Part shown: positions 1 to 13,144 of the stretch, piece after piece
How positions within the stretch are numbered: position 1 is the first letter of the stretch
Layout of the letters: each line of letters opens with the position of its first letter
Assembly (NCBI GenBank): GCA_964020975.1
Contig: OZ026620.1
Coordinates: forward strand, 72,927,100-72,991,099
DNA: 64,000 bases
Origin: Hermodice carunculata
Lineage: Eukaryota; Annelida; Polychaeta; Eunicida; Amphinomidae
Direction of reading: 5' to 3'
The notes under the pieces: model-generated
Database searches by the model: none
Told to the model about the DNA's origin: nothing
What the model saw: the letters and a program-made list of their open reading frames with translations, nothing else
Position numbers and translations under genes: made by a program

Positions 1-341
1 AGTGTACCTACACAGACTTGATTATAAATGTCGATAAGCACACAATAGCATTATAGGCCTATATTGAAACTATAGGCTTATATTTACTTTTTCGGCCATT
101 CTGTAGCAGCACTTTATCGAACAGTTAAAAAACAGTTTCCGTCTATAAGAAAGTCCATATTTGTTTGAGTTTACATTATGAATGAGACTTACTAGAATTT
201 CACTGGTGGGTTTAACAACCCTATACTAAAAAAAAAAAAGTTTCAAAATTAATTAATGTGACCCGCAATGGAATGACATCATCTGCGAGTGTGTGTTTTC
301 ATGCTTTAAATTATACTAAACTGTTACAACTTGTTTCTTAA

Positions 342-1080
342 ATGATTACTGTAATGTCGCTATTTTTCAAAGAAATCTTGAACGGAAACCATCATCTTAT
401 TCACGAGGACATAACAAACTATTTACAATTAGGGCCTATAGGCCTTACTCCTTTGCTTGCACAACGTGCTCCTGCTGCTGTTCAGCATGGTTGTAACGCG
501 CTCCACCAGTCAATTCAAGCTTACCAAAAGCCCGCCACATTGGGCCTCTTCTGTGCAAAACTTGTGCACATTCAAAATCTATTCTTCTTTGGTGCTAATG
601 GCTTTTGCCTTTTCCCCCCGATTGAATTCCTGCAAATTGGATGGCCACTAACTGAAATGCCCCATTGCAAAGGCTGCACCAACAGATGGAAATGCGGCAA
701 GAAAATAGGCAATACATCGGCGCGTGCATGTGATTATAAGTTTATAATTACGATGTTAATAAAAATTGGAATCAGATTTCAAAATTGAACAGAAAAAAAG
801 CACATGCACACACACCCATATGCACGGATCCAGACTCATTACGTTGTGCAAAAACTGACGTTGACGCTACGACATTTCGAAATGATACAGTTGTTTCTAA
901 TACAAAGAAAGTTCACGTGAATGAGATCACATATGCAGTAAAAATCACGTATAAGCCTACAATGAAAGGCAGTGGTGGTCAATGGCTGCTTTTTCGATTA
1001 ATAGATATGATTGTGAATGCAACGATTTCATAAACATATATAGAAACAATAAACATTGAATACAATATAGGCTTATGCGT
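342..1080 (+). other. No recognisable gene; open frames of 148 and 82 codons
   Basis: Two back-to-back open frames (342..788 and 785..1033) occur here and in the right copy (about 51086..51777). The first is altered at its 5' part in the right copy by a small length difference. Neither shows a domain I recognise, and composition alone does not make them coding. I treat the stretch as unassigned. Confidence 0.3.
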
Positions 1081-1090
1081 CGATGGGTAA

Positions 1091-1393
1091 CACTGGTAGT
1101 GCAGTATGCACACGCTATTTGGCAAACTTTTCCCAATTTCTAAATGCGTATTTCATGATTTACCGCTTGCCATGCTCAATTTGTCAATAAAATGGCGGCG
1201 CGGGAAGGTTACATTTGTCGATCGGAATGGGTATTTCCGTATTTATTCAGAAATTATTGCAAGAAGATCGTTGATTACATTGTAGGTAGGTGCCTGGATG
1301 GCTTAATGGCGGATCATTGTGATAGCTACTGCGGTATTTCGTGAATTACGCTTCAAAAGGCGTGTCCACGGTGAACTCCGAAAAGACTATAGC
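1091..1393 (+). repeat. Dispersed ~300 bp segment, possible terminal repeat (left copy)
   Basis: This segment recurs, diverged, on the minus strand at 45422..45750 and nearly unchanged at 51835..52137. Shared landmarks are tcaataaaatg followed by a GC-rich patch, gattacattgt, and ggatcattgtgatagctact. It lies beside an antisense element relic (1527..1853). In the intron the same segment lies on the opposite side of, and in the same sense as, a relic of that family. This is the arrangement expected of inverted terminal repeats. The short ATG frame inside it is not conserved. Confidence 0.6.
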
Positions 1394-1526
1394 TGTGATA
1401 CTTGCATGCTGGTGAAGTGGGTTTTAGATCAGTGGTTTTATGTGAACTGTGAGGCTGTCTTTTCCAGTGCCGTTCAGATGAGAGGTAGTGTTGCAGCCAC
1501 TAATTGAATGGAGAAACAGTATATTG

Positions 1527-1853
1527 TCACAAACATAAAAAACTAGGCATCCTTTTGAGCCCTTCTTTATCCCAAACCCGTCTGTTCACTGATACTTTGT
1601 GTAGCTTGGATGCAGAGAATATGCCATGCATATCTTCTTTAGTATAGTACGAGAGAGGGATCAGCAGACCAGTGTCATCTCCGACAAGAACTCTGTTGCC
1701 CTGCCAAGCACAGCCAGTTGATGTCTTCACCAGATGACCAGCATTAACATCAGCATGAAGCACTGGACACCCTTCTTGGTTGAAAAACTGACTCAGTATG
1801 TCAATGAATCTTAGCATGTGTTTCAAAATGATAAGAAAAATGCCATTTCTCAA
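1527..1853 (-). mobile_element. Relic of an invertebrate multi-copy element family (left copy)
   Basis: The minus-strand frame has RFIDILSQ, then GCPVLHAD, then RVLVGDDTGLLIPL. From memory this matches a large family of uncharacterised multi-copy proteins in marine invertebrate genomes with a GDAD...LVGDDTDLLVLL signature (PIN/FEN-nuclease-like in look). Only about 110 codons survive, from the C-terminal part. The piece is a broken fossil. It was present before the 50.7 kb duplication, since the other copy has it too. The mobile nature of the family is an inference from copy number and flanking repeats. Confidence 0.5.
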
Positions 1854-1952
1854 CTTAACATGTATGTTTTCAAAGAATGATTATGGTGGTACTTATTTTA
1901 TTTCCAGCACACCTATGGTGTGTCATGGCTTTGATTTAAACCAAATCCATGA

Positions 1953-1974
1953 GGCTTTGGTTTAAACCAAGGCC
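1953..1974. repeat. 22 bp near-perfect palindrome
   Basis: The core ttggtttaaaccaa is its own reverse complement, and the flanking ggc/gcc extends it with one mismatch. A second partial copy of the arm (gatttaaaccaa) lies about 20 bp before it. The same palindrome is at 52703..52724. Function unknown. Confidence 0.7.
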
Positions 1975-1999
1975 AAGATACACCATCGGTCATGGCTTT

Positions 2000-3721
2000 G
2001 ATGGATGAACATCAATTGCAGTTTATTTTGTTACAAACAGTATGCCACAAATTTAATGTCTTTACACCAGAAAACAGATAAAAAAGTTGAATCACAGTTT
2101 CTTCAAAGTTCACTGAAGAAGAGAATAGCACTTAGTACGGTTGCTGTATAAACATAAGACCAAAAAAAAAAACAAAAGAAAAAACAAACAAACAAACAAA
2201 TCAGTAGTTTGATAGCTTTCCAAAAATGTATAGTTTGTGGCAGTTTTTATGAATATTAATTGTTTTGTGTTAGAATCTTTACAAGCACCCTAAAAATAGC
2301 ACTGAACCAGTTGCTCATCCTTTAAACCCAAAATGCATAACCTGCGCCAAAGATGCGAAGAGACATTTTAGGCCAGTCAAGTTTCGGCTGTCCTGAATTG
2401 CTTGTCAGGTAAATCAACAACAGAAGAAAATAGGCCTATATCGTCTTTGTGATGTTTATGACTCTGGAACATTATAAAAAATTAGTATTTTCTATTGATG
2501 TCCATGTTCCTTGCGAGGCAAGCTGTTGTGTACCATGTTCTCCATACTTAATGTAGTTTAGTTTGGCTACTTGCTCATGTGATGTATGTTGGACTTTTAA
2601 ACGCCATGCATGGCATCCCTACAGTTCAGGCACTGCCGGTGTCCTAACTGGCGTGTGCATAAGGTAATCACTTATGTTAACCCCTGCTATCTAAAGCATC
2701 TTATCGCTTTCGGCTTTTTCTTTCAAATTAAAAGCAGTCATGCCTGTTTTTGCACTTTGGTAGGGCTTGGTCCCCATCAGGTTTGCCTGGTCATTTAGTA
2801 TATAATTTGATTCAATTTTCCCCCAGACACAGGGATTGTAAAACATATGTCCACCATGTTAATAATCCCCATTACAAACTTGACAATGACCTTTCTTTAC
2901 ATGCACATGAAGCACATACTGTTGCTCTTCAAAATCCTTCACCATAAAAGTGCTGCTGAAATGGGATGCCATGCAGAAAAGGCTAAAAACTGTAGGGGTA
3001 GGCAGCAAAATATTTTCCACATTAGAAAAAAAATATATTGCCAGAACTAATCTTTAAAATTGACATATGGGAATGGCATTCATCACAAGGAAAAAATGTA
3101 GGTGCTCCCACATAAAGGTAATTTATCAGGGGGAATGGACCCCAGATTTAAAAACAATGTTGTGGAAACAAGCCGTTTTTTTGTCATTTTCCATGACCCT
3201 ATACCATCAGCTTAAAGTTTGGCTTAGCTCAGTTTTACTTTGCTCATCTTGCAGTGCCTTGAACTGTAGGTGACGCTTAGCACAGCTCATATTTGGACTT
3301 ATTTTGAGGATGACATAGCTAGGTGTGCTCAGTGCGATCTATAAACACAATCCTCTATTTTACTTTTTTAAGACAACATTCTTTATTTACCTTATTTTAT
3401 TTTACCTTATATTGGAGGAAGTGTATTTGGTTTCCATCAAAATATATTACTGAATTGGACAACAGTGGCCCCTTTTATACAAACACCCTAAGTGCACAAG
3501 TGTAATCTGTAATGTCACAGCATATCCGTTTGACTTTACTAACCAAGTTTATATGCAATAGAAGGTTTGACTGATGCAAGATATTAAGATTCTACATCTA
3601 AATAACGGTGTCTTTATCACTTTCCTATGAATAGGGCCCAGCTTTTCTTTTATCGGCTACAATTATTGTCATTACATCAAAAATTCGATTCTATGTTTTG
3701 AAGAGCTTTATATATCTATCT

Positions 3722-3724
<3 letters not shown>
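2000..3724. other. Unassigned intergenic stretch, left copy
   Basis: It has only short random open frames. At about 2430..2475 there is a 45 bp match (taggcctatatcg...ggaacattata) to a segment at about 8300..8345, suggesting an old dispersed repeat. Nothing else is recognised. Confidence 0.4.

Positions 3725-3765
<41 letters not shown>
3725..3765. repeat. (TA)n microsatellite
   Basis: About 41 bp of uninterrupted TA. The right-copy counterpart is 54485..54527 with a slightly different length. Confidence 0.95.
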
Positions 3766-3768
<3 letters not shown>

Positions 3769-4024
3769 GAAGAAGAAGATCCTATGTATTCTGCATCAAA
3801 CGCGACTTAGCCTAAAATTTTGCGTGTTGCAGTTATATTTCTGGCAGGCATAAAAGATCAAGAGTCATTGTGTTTGTATAACAGTTTTAAGAAATATCTA
3901 GATACTAGGTTTGGTTCAATGTCGGCCACCAGAAAGGGCACATAAACCTCCTTATTATCTTGTAACATCACACAAAATGTGAAGAAATTATATATATATA
4001 CAAAACAATGCATGTATTACTTAC

Positions 4025-7000
4025 AAATGTTCTGAGCAGTCCAATGTAGATAAGAAATTGCTGAAGGAAGAACGTGTAAAGATTGTCGTTAAACTCCTGG
4101 ATTTGCCAAAATATTATTTCTTCTTGATCGTTTATTGTTAACAGATAACCATGTAATTTCCTACATATTGCAAGGGCCTTCATCCAACTTTTTTCCCCAT
4201 AAGTAGATGTAGTCTTTGGGGGGAAAATGTGACTTGATGACGTATAGTAGATGCCTTTAAATATCCAATTGGAGAACTCTCTCATGCCATGCAACATGCA
4301 GTGATGAAAAACATGACGGTTCCGAAAAAATCCACCCAACGTTTTTAATTGTACAAGTATTTCACAGCTACTTTTGAACACTGGTTGAATCACAAGAATT
4401 GCCTGACAATGAATATACACACGATTGATTGCAAACGGCGTCTCAAAATCCATATTGTAACTACTTAAACCAGTCATCTTCCAGGCCCATGAAACTCTGT
4501 ATATTTCTTTTAAGCGTAATTCCGGTAAATCTATGGTTTTTTGAAACCTTTTGGGATAAGCCCATATTTTTATAATAAAACTGTTTGAGCAGTGATAGAG
4601 TGTAAGTGGTGTTAGATGTAATGTTACTGGTGTGTATGAATCGCGTTGGGGAATACACAGCCCAAAATATGTGCACGCTGTGTTTATAAGAATAATCAAG
4701 TTAAAAATACACTCAGGTGATGGAATAAGATTGTAGTGTTTTTGATTTATGGACATTGGCCTGCAGTCTATAATTCTAAAATCGATGAGTATTATGAAAT
4801 CTAGATTGTGATGGTCACAATGGCATACATTAATTTGCAGGTAAAAATCACCGGTTTGATGTTGAGGTTTTATTCCTGTTGTTTGGCCATAGTCCGAAGC
4901 ATGATTTAGTTCCAAAAGTGTTCCACAGGTTATGTACCAAACATGAAGGCACCTTGTTTCATAATTTGCCTCTTCTGCATAATTTGTTATGATTTCAGTG
5001 GTGTATATTTTCTTTAGTACAATTGTCAGATTAATCACACAGCTTGAGTATATCTCGTTATCTTCTGAGAACTCCCCTAAGGAAAAACAAGTATTTGTGT
5101 AAATAGCAATATTGACTTCTGGGGGTAGAAGATTTATACGCAATTTATTTTTATGGGTTCTAGAATTTCGTTCACCAGAACAAAGTTTGTTGATACCAGG
5201 GCACTGCGAGGCCCTCCATGTAAAATTCAGATGGATTTTCTGACTTAAAACATATAAGTGATGGAAAACAACCAAAAGTGGTCCTGATGATGTTATTGGT
5301 AGTTGTGCCTTATTGTCTATATACGGGAAATCCTGGAATGCACCACAGAAGGGGCCCAGTTTATTTGTCTTCCCCATCAAGGATTGTTCTTCATAAATCG
5401 TTGTACCACCAAATGCACAAGAGTTGTGAACTGGACCTTGCCACACGATAGGGGAGAGAAGAATATATACAAAATGTCCAATCCGTACCCTTAGAATAAC
5501 CATGTTCACAACAGGATTATATCTAGAGTGGCCAAGTTTGCCTGTTGTAAAAGATATATTGTATGTGCCGTGCTGTGTAGCGTGAAAACTTGCAACTGAT
5601 GCTGGCAATGCAGGTGTAGATATTGAGCTAGCTCTGATATATCCAGACCCCAGAGATGCAACATAAAACAGTAGATGGACACTGATAAAATGAGCTGTTG
5701 ACGTGAGTGTTACTGTATCATGAACAATTAACCCAAGGATGACTATTTTTTTGTGAAAGCACCAAGACATACTCTGTGGTCCATCGTGTAAAATAAGGAA
5801 GAGTTTGTCTTGTGTCAGCAGATCTGCACTTGTTTGCAGTATACGTCGCTGAGATTCATCTGCTTTATATATCCAAACATATAAAAATTCATAAATGGAG
5901 GATGCAATTTGAGATGATTTGCTAAGGTTGAATATAAATGTGCTCTCTCGCCATGATGATGTTTTACATGCACGAAAAGCAGGGACACCTTTCGAGACAG
6001 AATAAATTAACAAAAACGAGACCAACAGGTTCCTGTAGCCAGGAAACTGAAAGAGGAATGGAGGTAACTTTACTTGAAAACAAATAAAAACAGTATTAGA
6101 GGCAGAGAGCAAAGACACATTTTTAAGTTTTCCACAGAAACGTCCAATCTGTTTTTTGAAATTTGTCAAATAAGGTTTGGGAACAAAATTCGAAAATTCT
6201 AAAAACATTCCTAGACATCTCTTGCCGGAATATAGGGATTTCACACTAACAATGGTGATGGCAACAGTGTGATCTTCAGGCATGGAAATTTGCCAATGTG
6301 ACCAAGCCTTATAAGCGTCGTTTGAGTGTACTAATGCAAACAGGTCTCCACACACAGCTGTATATGGGCCTTTCAATGGCCATGGGTTCATGTAATCGGC
6401 CTTGTGTAAGCGTTGTGAACAACTTGGCATCAGTAGATGAAAACAGTTAGGCATAAGCATCAGCATTAGTGGGAGAAAATAGCCCTTTAAAACAAGTAGA
6501 CAGCTGCTCAAAGTGACACCATATATGTTCTGTACATTTGAAGTATAGTTAACGGCTTCATAAGTAACCTGAATCCCCCTTAACGGTGGCTGAACATGTA
6601 CGTGTAGGCACACAGTTCCGCTGCTTGATAGAGAGGTAATTGCGTCCACCTGTCTCCTTAATCCATATGAATTGATGTACAGTAAAGACGGCACATCCAA
6701 GCTACAGCCATCGAGGACTCTAATTGATCCCACAAAAAACGTAACAGGAAACACACATGTCAGTTTTAAGCGTAGTGCAATATATATCTTGATGCTGATT
6801 TTTTTCTTCTGTGTGCAGCTTAAGTCGATATATGCTAGTGGTTTACTTAAAGTCTTTGTATTCTGTCTACAGTGTATGACCAATTTATTTATAGGGGAGA
6901 GTAAATGCTTAGCGCAGCAAAGAATATTTTGATTAATGGCCACGTTCAGGTTGTGATTTTGTAAGACTGTGAAACAGTAAGCAACTTGGTGCATGATGAC

Positions 7001-7057
7001 CCATTGTGGCAGTGTCTGTGCGTAAACCTCGAAATCTACAAACTTAGGTACAGTCAT
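4025..7057 (-). CDS. Receptor exon 1, left copy (open from ATG to splice donor)
   Basis: 1011 codons run without a stop from ATG 7055..7057 to the donor GTAAGT at 4019..4024. An in-frame stop lies just upstream (7076..7078). Reading past the donor gives only (TA)n-encoded IY repeats, so the coding part should end at 4025. The last 67 residues start a CTLD: W958, C965, GYLLTI 970..975, IYIGL 1003..1007. Upstream are degenerate CUB-like segments. No clear signal peptide follows M1, so the first ~110 residues may not be translated; an acceptor at 6720..6724 could open the exon at 6719. No matching second exon lies downstream within the window, so its partner should be left of base 1. Amino-acid changes against the right copy cluster near the CTLD. 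Confidence 0.78.
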
Positions 7058-7079
7058 CCCCTTAATTTTTATTAGCTAT

Positions 7080-7930
7080 GAAACGAATTTGATATTGATT
7101 CGAGAATAATGGTTTTTCTTGATACAGAGTGATCAGTCATTCCACAAAAACAAATAAAGTCTGGAAAGCTGTGTTGAGAAGGATAAACAAAAAAAAAAAA
7201 CTGTGACAGTCTTATGCTTAACTGACCTTGGATGCACATAATTGTGGCCTTTATAACCATCGGGATGAAATTTATTTAACCTTTTTAATCATGTGCAAAT
7301 ATCCAAGCACTGACTGAATATAGTTTTCATGTTACTGGTCACCGCAACAGCACAATAGTTCTAAAGATACAACTCAAACATTTAATTTCCTGAGCTCGCC
7401 ATGACTTCAGGAGATGCAATATGCCTTTAGCCCTGATATAGGTCCATGACTCCCTACACCTTAAAGCAGTAGCTAAATTACTTTTCCTGTGGTCAAGGAA
7501 ATAGTGCAACCAACTGGATTATCCTGTGCCCTGAGAAACGAGGCATCAATATCACCGATATGGACTCTCAAGTTGACCAATTTACAATACAATCCTCGTC
7601 TGCACTATGCATGTCATCGATCACGCAGTTCTAGAGCTATAATTGCGGTAACAACAGTGCCAGGATCCTGCATCACTAAGATTGGCGTTAGTAATTCAGT
7701 TTGACCTCTGTCACGTGTACTCAAAATCAACACAAGAAGAAACCCAATTAATAATTTCCTTTTTTTCCTTTCTATAAACCATGCAGCTTAGATTCACCAT
7801 TACCAAGATGTAAGCCATCATGTCAATTTTGCATTTCAAGGTCACGTGAGGTCAAAGAAACAAAAACAAAAAGAAAACTCCCAAAGGTACTTAAAATGAT
7901 AGTAGTAGCCATTGGCCCATGATCCATCAA
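7080..7930. other. Sequence upstream of receptor exon 1, left copy
   Basis: This should contain the next intron or promoter of the left receptor copy. No signal peptide exon, TATA box or CpG-rich promoter stands out. The right-copy counterpart is 57887..58732. Confidence 0.3.
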
Positions 7931-7932
7931 TT

Positions 7933-8249
7933 AGTACAGAAAAAACATGATCCATATTCATTAATTCCAAACCCAACAATGACAGCAAAGAGATTTCACA
8001 CTTGTCAAAGCATCAACATTTCTCTTCCAATACCAATGTGAAGAAACAAATTTCACTCTTGACTTGAGACAGGCAGTCACCCATAAAAGGCAACTGGTGG
8101 TTTAAATCGGTCCTCTCCACCTTAGAAATATTCATCATAAACTGCAGACACTAGTTCTTTTCCAAACTCTATAGGCCTAACCACCCAAAACACAAATTTC
8201 ATTACTTCTGCCAAAAATAAAAAGAGATTAGTCAGGCCTATCACCTTTC
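7933..8249 (+). repeat. Tandem ~320 bp repeat, unit 1 (left copy)
   Basis: Starts gtacagaaaa and ends near tcaggcctatcacctt. A second unit follows at 8424..8739 at about 97% identity, separated by ~175 bp of other sequence. A diverged third member is at about 42425..42780 in the receptor intron. It has no coding frame. Confidence 0.9.
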
Positions 8250-8423
8250 AGTTTTTCCAACTTGGCAGTCAGCTAAGTTTACAGCAAAAAAGTAAAGTAG
8301 GTCTACATCGTTTTTGTGCAATTTATGAATCTAGAACATTATAAACACACTCTACCTCCACTATAACTATGAGTCGGAGAACAAAGCCCACAGCACAACA
8401 CAGCCAATGAAGTAATTTCCAAA

Positions 8424-8739
8424 TAGTACAGAAAAACATGATCCATATTCATTAATTCCAAACCCAACAATGACAGCAAAGATATTTCACACTTGTCAAA
8501 GCATCAACATTTCTCTTCCAATACCAATGTGGAGAAACAAATTTCACTCCTGACTTGAGACAGGCAGTCACCCATAAAAAGCAACTGGTGGTTTAAACCG
8601 GTCCTCTCCACCTTAGAAATATTCATCATAAACTGCAGACACTAGTTCTTTTCCAAACTCTATAGGCCTAACCACCCAAAACACAAATTTCATTACTTCT
8701 GCCAAAGATAAAAAGAGATTAGTCAGGCCCATCACCTTT
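8424..8739 (+). repeat. Tandem ~320 bp repeat, unit 2 (left copy)
   Basis: Same orientation and near-identical to 7933..8249. The spacer between the units includes the segment (about 8300..8345) that also matches 2430..2475. Confidence 0.9.
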
Positions 8740-8744
8740 TACGC

Positions 8745-11700
8745 GATAAAACCATTTTGATAGATTGCTGAGTCATTTTTAGCGATGTGCCTATAAAACA
8801 TAGTCAGTAGTAGCCATGGGTCCTGGATCCATCATTACGCAATAAAGCCAATTTGATAGATTGCTGAGTTACTTTAAGCAATAAGCCTACAAAACATCAC
8901 ATATTTGCTGTCAGAAGTGGCGTATGTTTTTCATTGTTCTATCTGTTCCCAACTTGGTCCGGCTCATCCATGTGTACACAGAAAGCATTCAAAACAATAG
9001 CTGTCTCAAATTTACAATACATGTACTGTGAAACTGGCATATACGCTTGTACGGTAGTAGTAAGGTGATATCCCTTAATTTCACAATGAAATCATCATAT
9101 GTATCACTTGGGTGTGCAAACGTCATCTTTAAGTAGATCATAATTTGATGATGTTTCAAATATTTCTGTTTAGGTGCTCTGCAGCACATGGTGGAACTCC
9201 AAATGTGTGAAATCATTATATTGAAAGTTTTTTGTGAAGCTGTGTAGCCTGATGGATGGAGGAACGCAACAGCAGTTTTAAGCTCTACTGACTGGCAAGT
9301 CATCAAGGCTGAATTCTGTAGCCTAAGTTTTAACATTTAGCCAAAAGTGAGCAAAGGAACCTATACAAATGCAAACATCTGTGGAAAATGAGCATTTACA
9401 CACATGGTGAACATTCACCAAAACAAAATCTCCGCCAATTTTGAAGTGCATCTGTTAAAGTTTTGACCGATTATGATGACGATGCAAGGAAAAGCCACGC
9501 TATCCGCCCATTTGCTCGTCACCTAAACTAAAGGGTAGGTATTTATGTCTCACATAAACAACTAAGTCCACACTGACCAGCTGACCTGTGACTGTTGACC
9601 CCGTCGTGTAAATCCTTTGTGCGCCTTAGTTCCTTATAAAAGAACAACACATGTCGATTGAGCTTTGTGTGTGAATACTTCTTCATGCAAAACTGGGTTG
9701 CTGTGAGCGGGAGCTTTGATTCCAACAAAGAAAACGCTGTGTGTGTACCCCACACAATTGACTAAAGCCTACCTCCACTATGCACTGCTCTTAGAATGAG
9801 CACAGGTGGGATTAGTCCTGAGTAACACATTGGCCAAACTAGGTCAGTGGCTCAGCTGCTCCCAGCCTGAACTTTTCCTGAGGCTGTCTAGTTACATTCT
9901 TTGAAATACACCTTTTATTCGTTGAACTCTGATGCAATTTGTCAGATGTGAAAATTATTGTTTACTTAAAGTACCCACAAAGTTTAATTCCTTTCCTGCA
10001 GATATAGCTTATTTGGACTGTATATTCCTTTGTTATTATAGGTTTGTTTTTCTTGTGAACTAGGTTGCCATATTGCACTGCTCATGCTCAGAAGCAATAC
10101 ATTGTGCAGGTACACTTATGTGAAAAAAAAGTATAAGGTAAAGAACTAGTTATGGTGTGACCACGTATGTGCACACTTGCAAATACCTATGACGTCATAA
10201 TTGATACCGTGAACAACATCATAATGAATACTGTAAAGAACAATGTCATTTACAATGTTAGTAACACATATTACATAACACGTCAACCTTGTTTAACACC
10301 CTAAATTGCATAACTAAAAGAACATGAATAAACATTACATCGGTCAAACAAGCAAGATGGCATGCCCTGCCATACACAAAGGTGTTCCATAAATGTAAAC
10401 CCTGGTACCTTAGTTGAAGAGCAGTAATGTGTTTGGTGTCTGCCAAAGAGTTATACTATGAACCTTTTTTTTTCCTTATTTTTCTTTCATAAATGACAAT
10501 TGTGTTCCAAAAATTTTAAATATTCAAGGGGGGTATCCATGGAAATCATCGGCCGAATTTGAACTGGACATTTTGTTGTATAAATGTCATCAGCTTGTCC
10601 ATATACAATTAGGGGAGGGAAGAAATACGTGGTATTGTAGACAGATAGAGTAGGATTAGGGGGGCGAGGGGGAAGGGTGACCAAGAGCAGGAGCAGGAGC
10701 ATGCAGAATCATTTTATGCCGTCATACTGCTACATGTACTGAAGGTAAGGTACTCTTGATATGCTAGTGAATGTATGCTTAGATAAGTTACGGTAAAGGA
10801 ACCTTGGACTGTACCTTCATTCAAACTATGTTGTGGTTTCCAAGATTTTGATGAGCTCAAAGACAGTAATGGATTTGACCCTTGGAAGCCAAGGGGTGGG
10901 GGTGGGTAGGGCACATGCCGTGCCGGGGTATGAATGCTGTGTTTCAAGTATCCAACAGATAAATTAAGAGAAAAACAAAACAAAAACAAAAAAACAAAAA
11001 ACAAAAAACAAAAAACAAAAACAAAAAAAAAAAACAAAACAAAAAAAAAAAAAATGATAACAAACAAAAGGTATGCTGTTTAGTGTATGATTATCTTGCA
11101 TTGTTTATTGGTATAAATGCACAAGTCGCATGCTTATTTGTTTGGATATGCAATAGGTGATTAACTTTTGTCGTCTTAGGAGCCCATGTTGTTCTTGCCA
11201 ATGTGTCCATGTCATCCCATATAACTATGTACGGCAAGTGTCCCTCTGCAAGTTGGTGCTAACGATCTCCTTCATGGAAGAGTCCTTTTTAAGTTGCCAT
11301 GTCTTTCCAGTTGTTAGCAGGGCCTGAGGTAATATTTCTTCTTGCTCAAGTGATAACATAAAGGAATATGTTTTTCCCATCTACACGGTAACATTTAACG
11401 GGACTATAGTCTATAACAATTGTCTCTGGCTAATGACATACATATATGGGAAGACCTCTACTTGGAAAGAGAATTTTACTTGTGTTAACAGTGTGACGGG
11501 TGAAAAGTTTTGTCACCAAACTTTGCAACAGTCCAGCAAAAAGCCATGCAAGTGAGGTTGCTGTGCAGTAATTTATTAATCATATTTCCGTGATTGCAGG
11601 CACCTGGGGTTGCTTTCTTTTACCGGATATAAGTTATTTTACAGCTTTACACAACATATATTGTATTTTTATTTATTATTTTGTTTCTTTGTTCCTGTAA

Positions 11701-11984
11701 TTGGCTAGAAGGAGTTTTGGGTCTACCTTCCTTTCCATAATTGTGACATTGCGTATTATCCGCGGTGGAGCTTACCATTTTCAATTGCTATGGTGATAGG
11801 TGGTATTACTTATAGCGCATGTGCTCCTATACGCCCTTTTAACTTGATTGACAGGTGTTCAGTAATAAAACTTATGTGACCTCAGAAGTAGCCTCCTTAG
11901 CCTCCTAAACAAAGTGTGTTTCATTTACCAATTGTGGAAGGTAAATTTCCTAACCGTATGAAATTACACATGTTGCTCCAATTG
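8745..11984. other. Unassigned stretch, left copy
   Basis: Short open frames only (none over 120 codons), with no recognised domain. An A-rich, CAAA-type tract is at about 10971..11054. The block 10909..10960 is absent from the right copy. The counterpart is about 59545..62689. Confidence 0.4.
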
Positions 11985-13112
11985 TAAGGACCGAGATAAA
12001 GAGGTTTTAAGTAATTACCGTCTTATTCTTGAGCTTTCGCTCTTTCAATACTACTTGAATGGTTTATATCGAATAGAATGTTGCGATACTTCAATAGTGT
12101 AAATTTCTTTTCGAAACTGCATTTTGATTTCAGACAAAATCAGATTACAAAAAAGTTACATGTAAATTCACTAATTTTGTAAACCGTCAACTGAAAAAAG
12201 AAAATTTTAAATCAAGCATATTCTTGGATTCGAAAAAAACTTTTGATACAGTAAATTATAATTTTCTGTGTTTAAATCTTGAATATAGTGGTATTCGGGG
12301 AGTTGGTATTCGTGATGTTGCTATGGGCTGGAACAAAGATTATTAAAATAGATAGATAACAATTTTTGCAGCTCGGAATCAGTAATTCTGATTAAGCAGA
12401 TGTGACAAGCAGTGTACCACAAGGCTCCATCTTAGGGTAATTATTATATTATTATAATAATTTTAGTAAATGATCATAAAAAAATTCGCTCACGTATGAC
12501 ACGGCTCGTTTGCTTGCTGATGATAGTAACATAACCTACTATTGTCAACATATCGAAAATTATTCAACCACAAGCTTATACTGATATGGCAAGTTTAATA
12601 CACTGGTTTTAAGTTAATAAGTTGACCTTGAATGTAAAAAAGTCAAAGTTCACGGCAATATGGTCGCATCAGAAGTGACCCAAAGACCCTTGTTCGAAAC
12701 ATTGGTTCAGAAATACTGCCACAGACGTCCTTTACAAAGTATCTTAGTGTATATGGGTAAGACGTAAATACAGCCTTTCCAGTTCCATACATAGAAATAA
12801 TTACTTTTGCCGCAGAATCCAACATTCAGGCGAAAAGTTTTTTAATCACATTCCGGATCATACGAAAAGTGAGTTAATAAGAAATAGTTTTACAAATCAA
12901 TTAAAAAATTGACGGATGAATGAAAAAATTGATATATGCAGCCTTATATTTGCTCACAGGTCATAAATTTCTATCATGCCCAAAGCTACTACAAGAAACT
13001 TCCTGGTATTTAATATGTAGACTTTATTGTTTTCTTCTGACCATTGTTAATACGATACTAATATATGTTTGATTAATTACTTTATTCCCACTGTTTTTTT
13101 TTTTTTTGTTCA

Positions 13113-13144
<32 letters not shown>

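Noticed and set aside
342-788. 148-codon frame as a gene
   Set aside because: It has no recognised domain, and the right copy differs by a small indel and a stop near its start. Composition is not distinctive.
1205-1270. Short exon starting atggcggcg and followed by a gtaggt donor
   Set aside because: The frame is closed early in both the right copy and the intronic relative, so the left copy's openness is a single change, not a conserved exon.
1299-1360. tRNA-like A box (tggcttaatgg) and B-box-like (gcttcaaaagg) suggesting a tRNA-derived SINE
   Set aside because: The A box is not preserved in the intronic copy and the B box is weak, so an inverted-repeat explanation fits the layout better.
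3968-4024. Extension of the 1029-codon frame past the CTLD into IYI-rich sequence
   Set aside because: It passes through a perfect GTAAGT donor and then reads a TA repeat, so it is intron, not protein. The same applies to the longer IY tail in the right copy (54750..54830).
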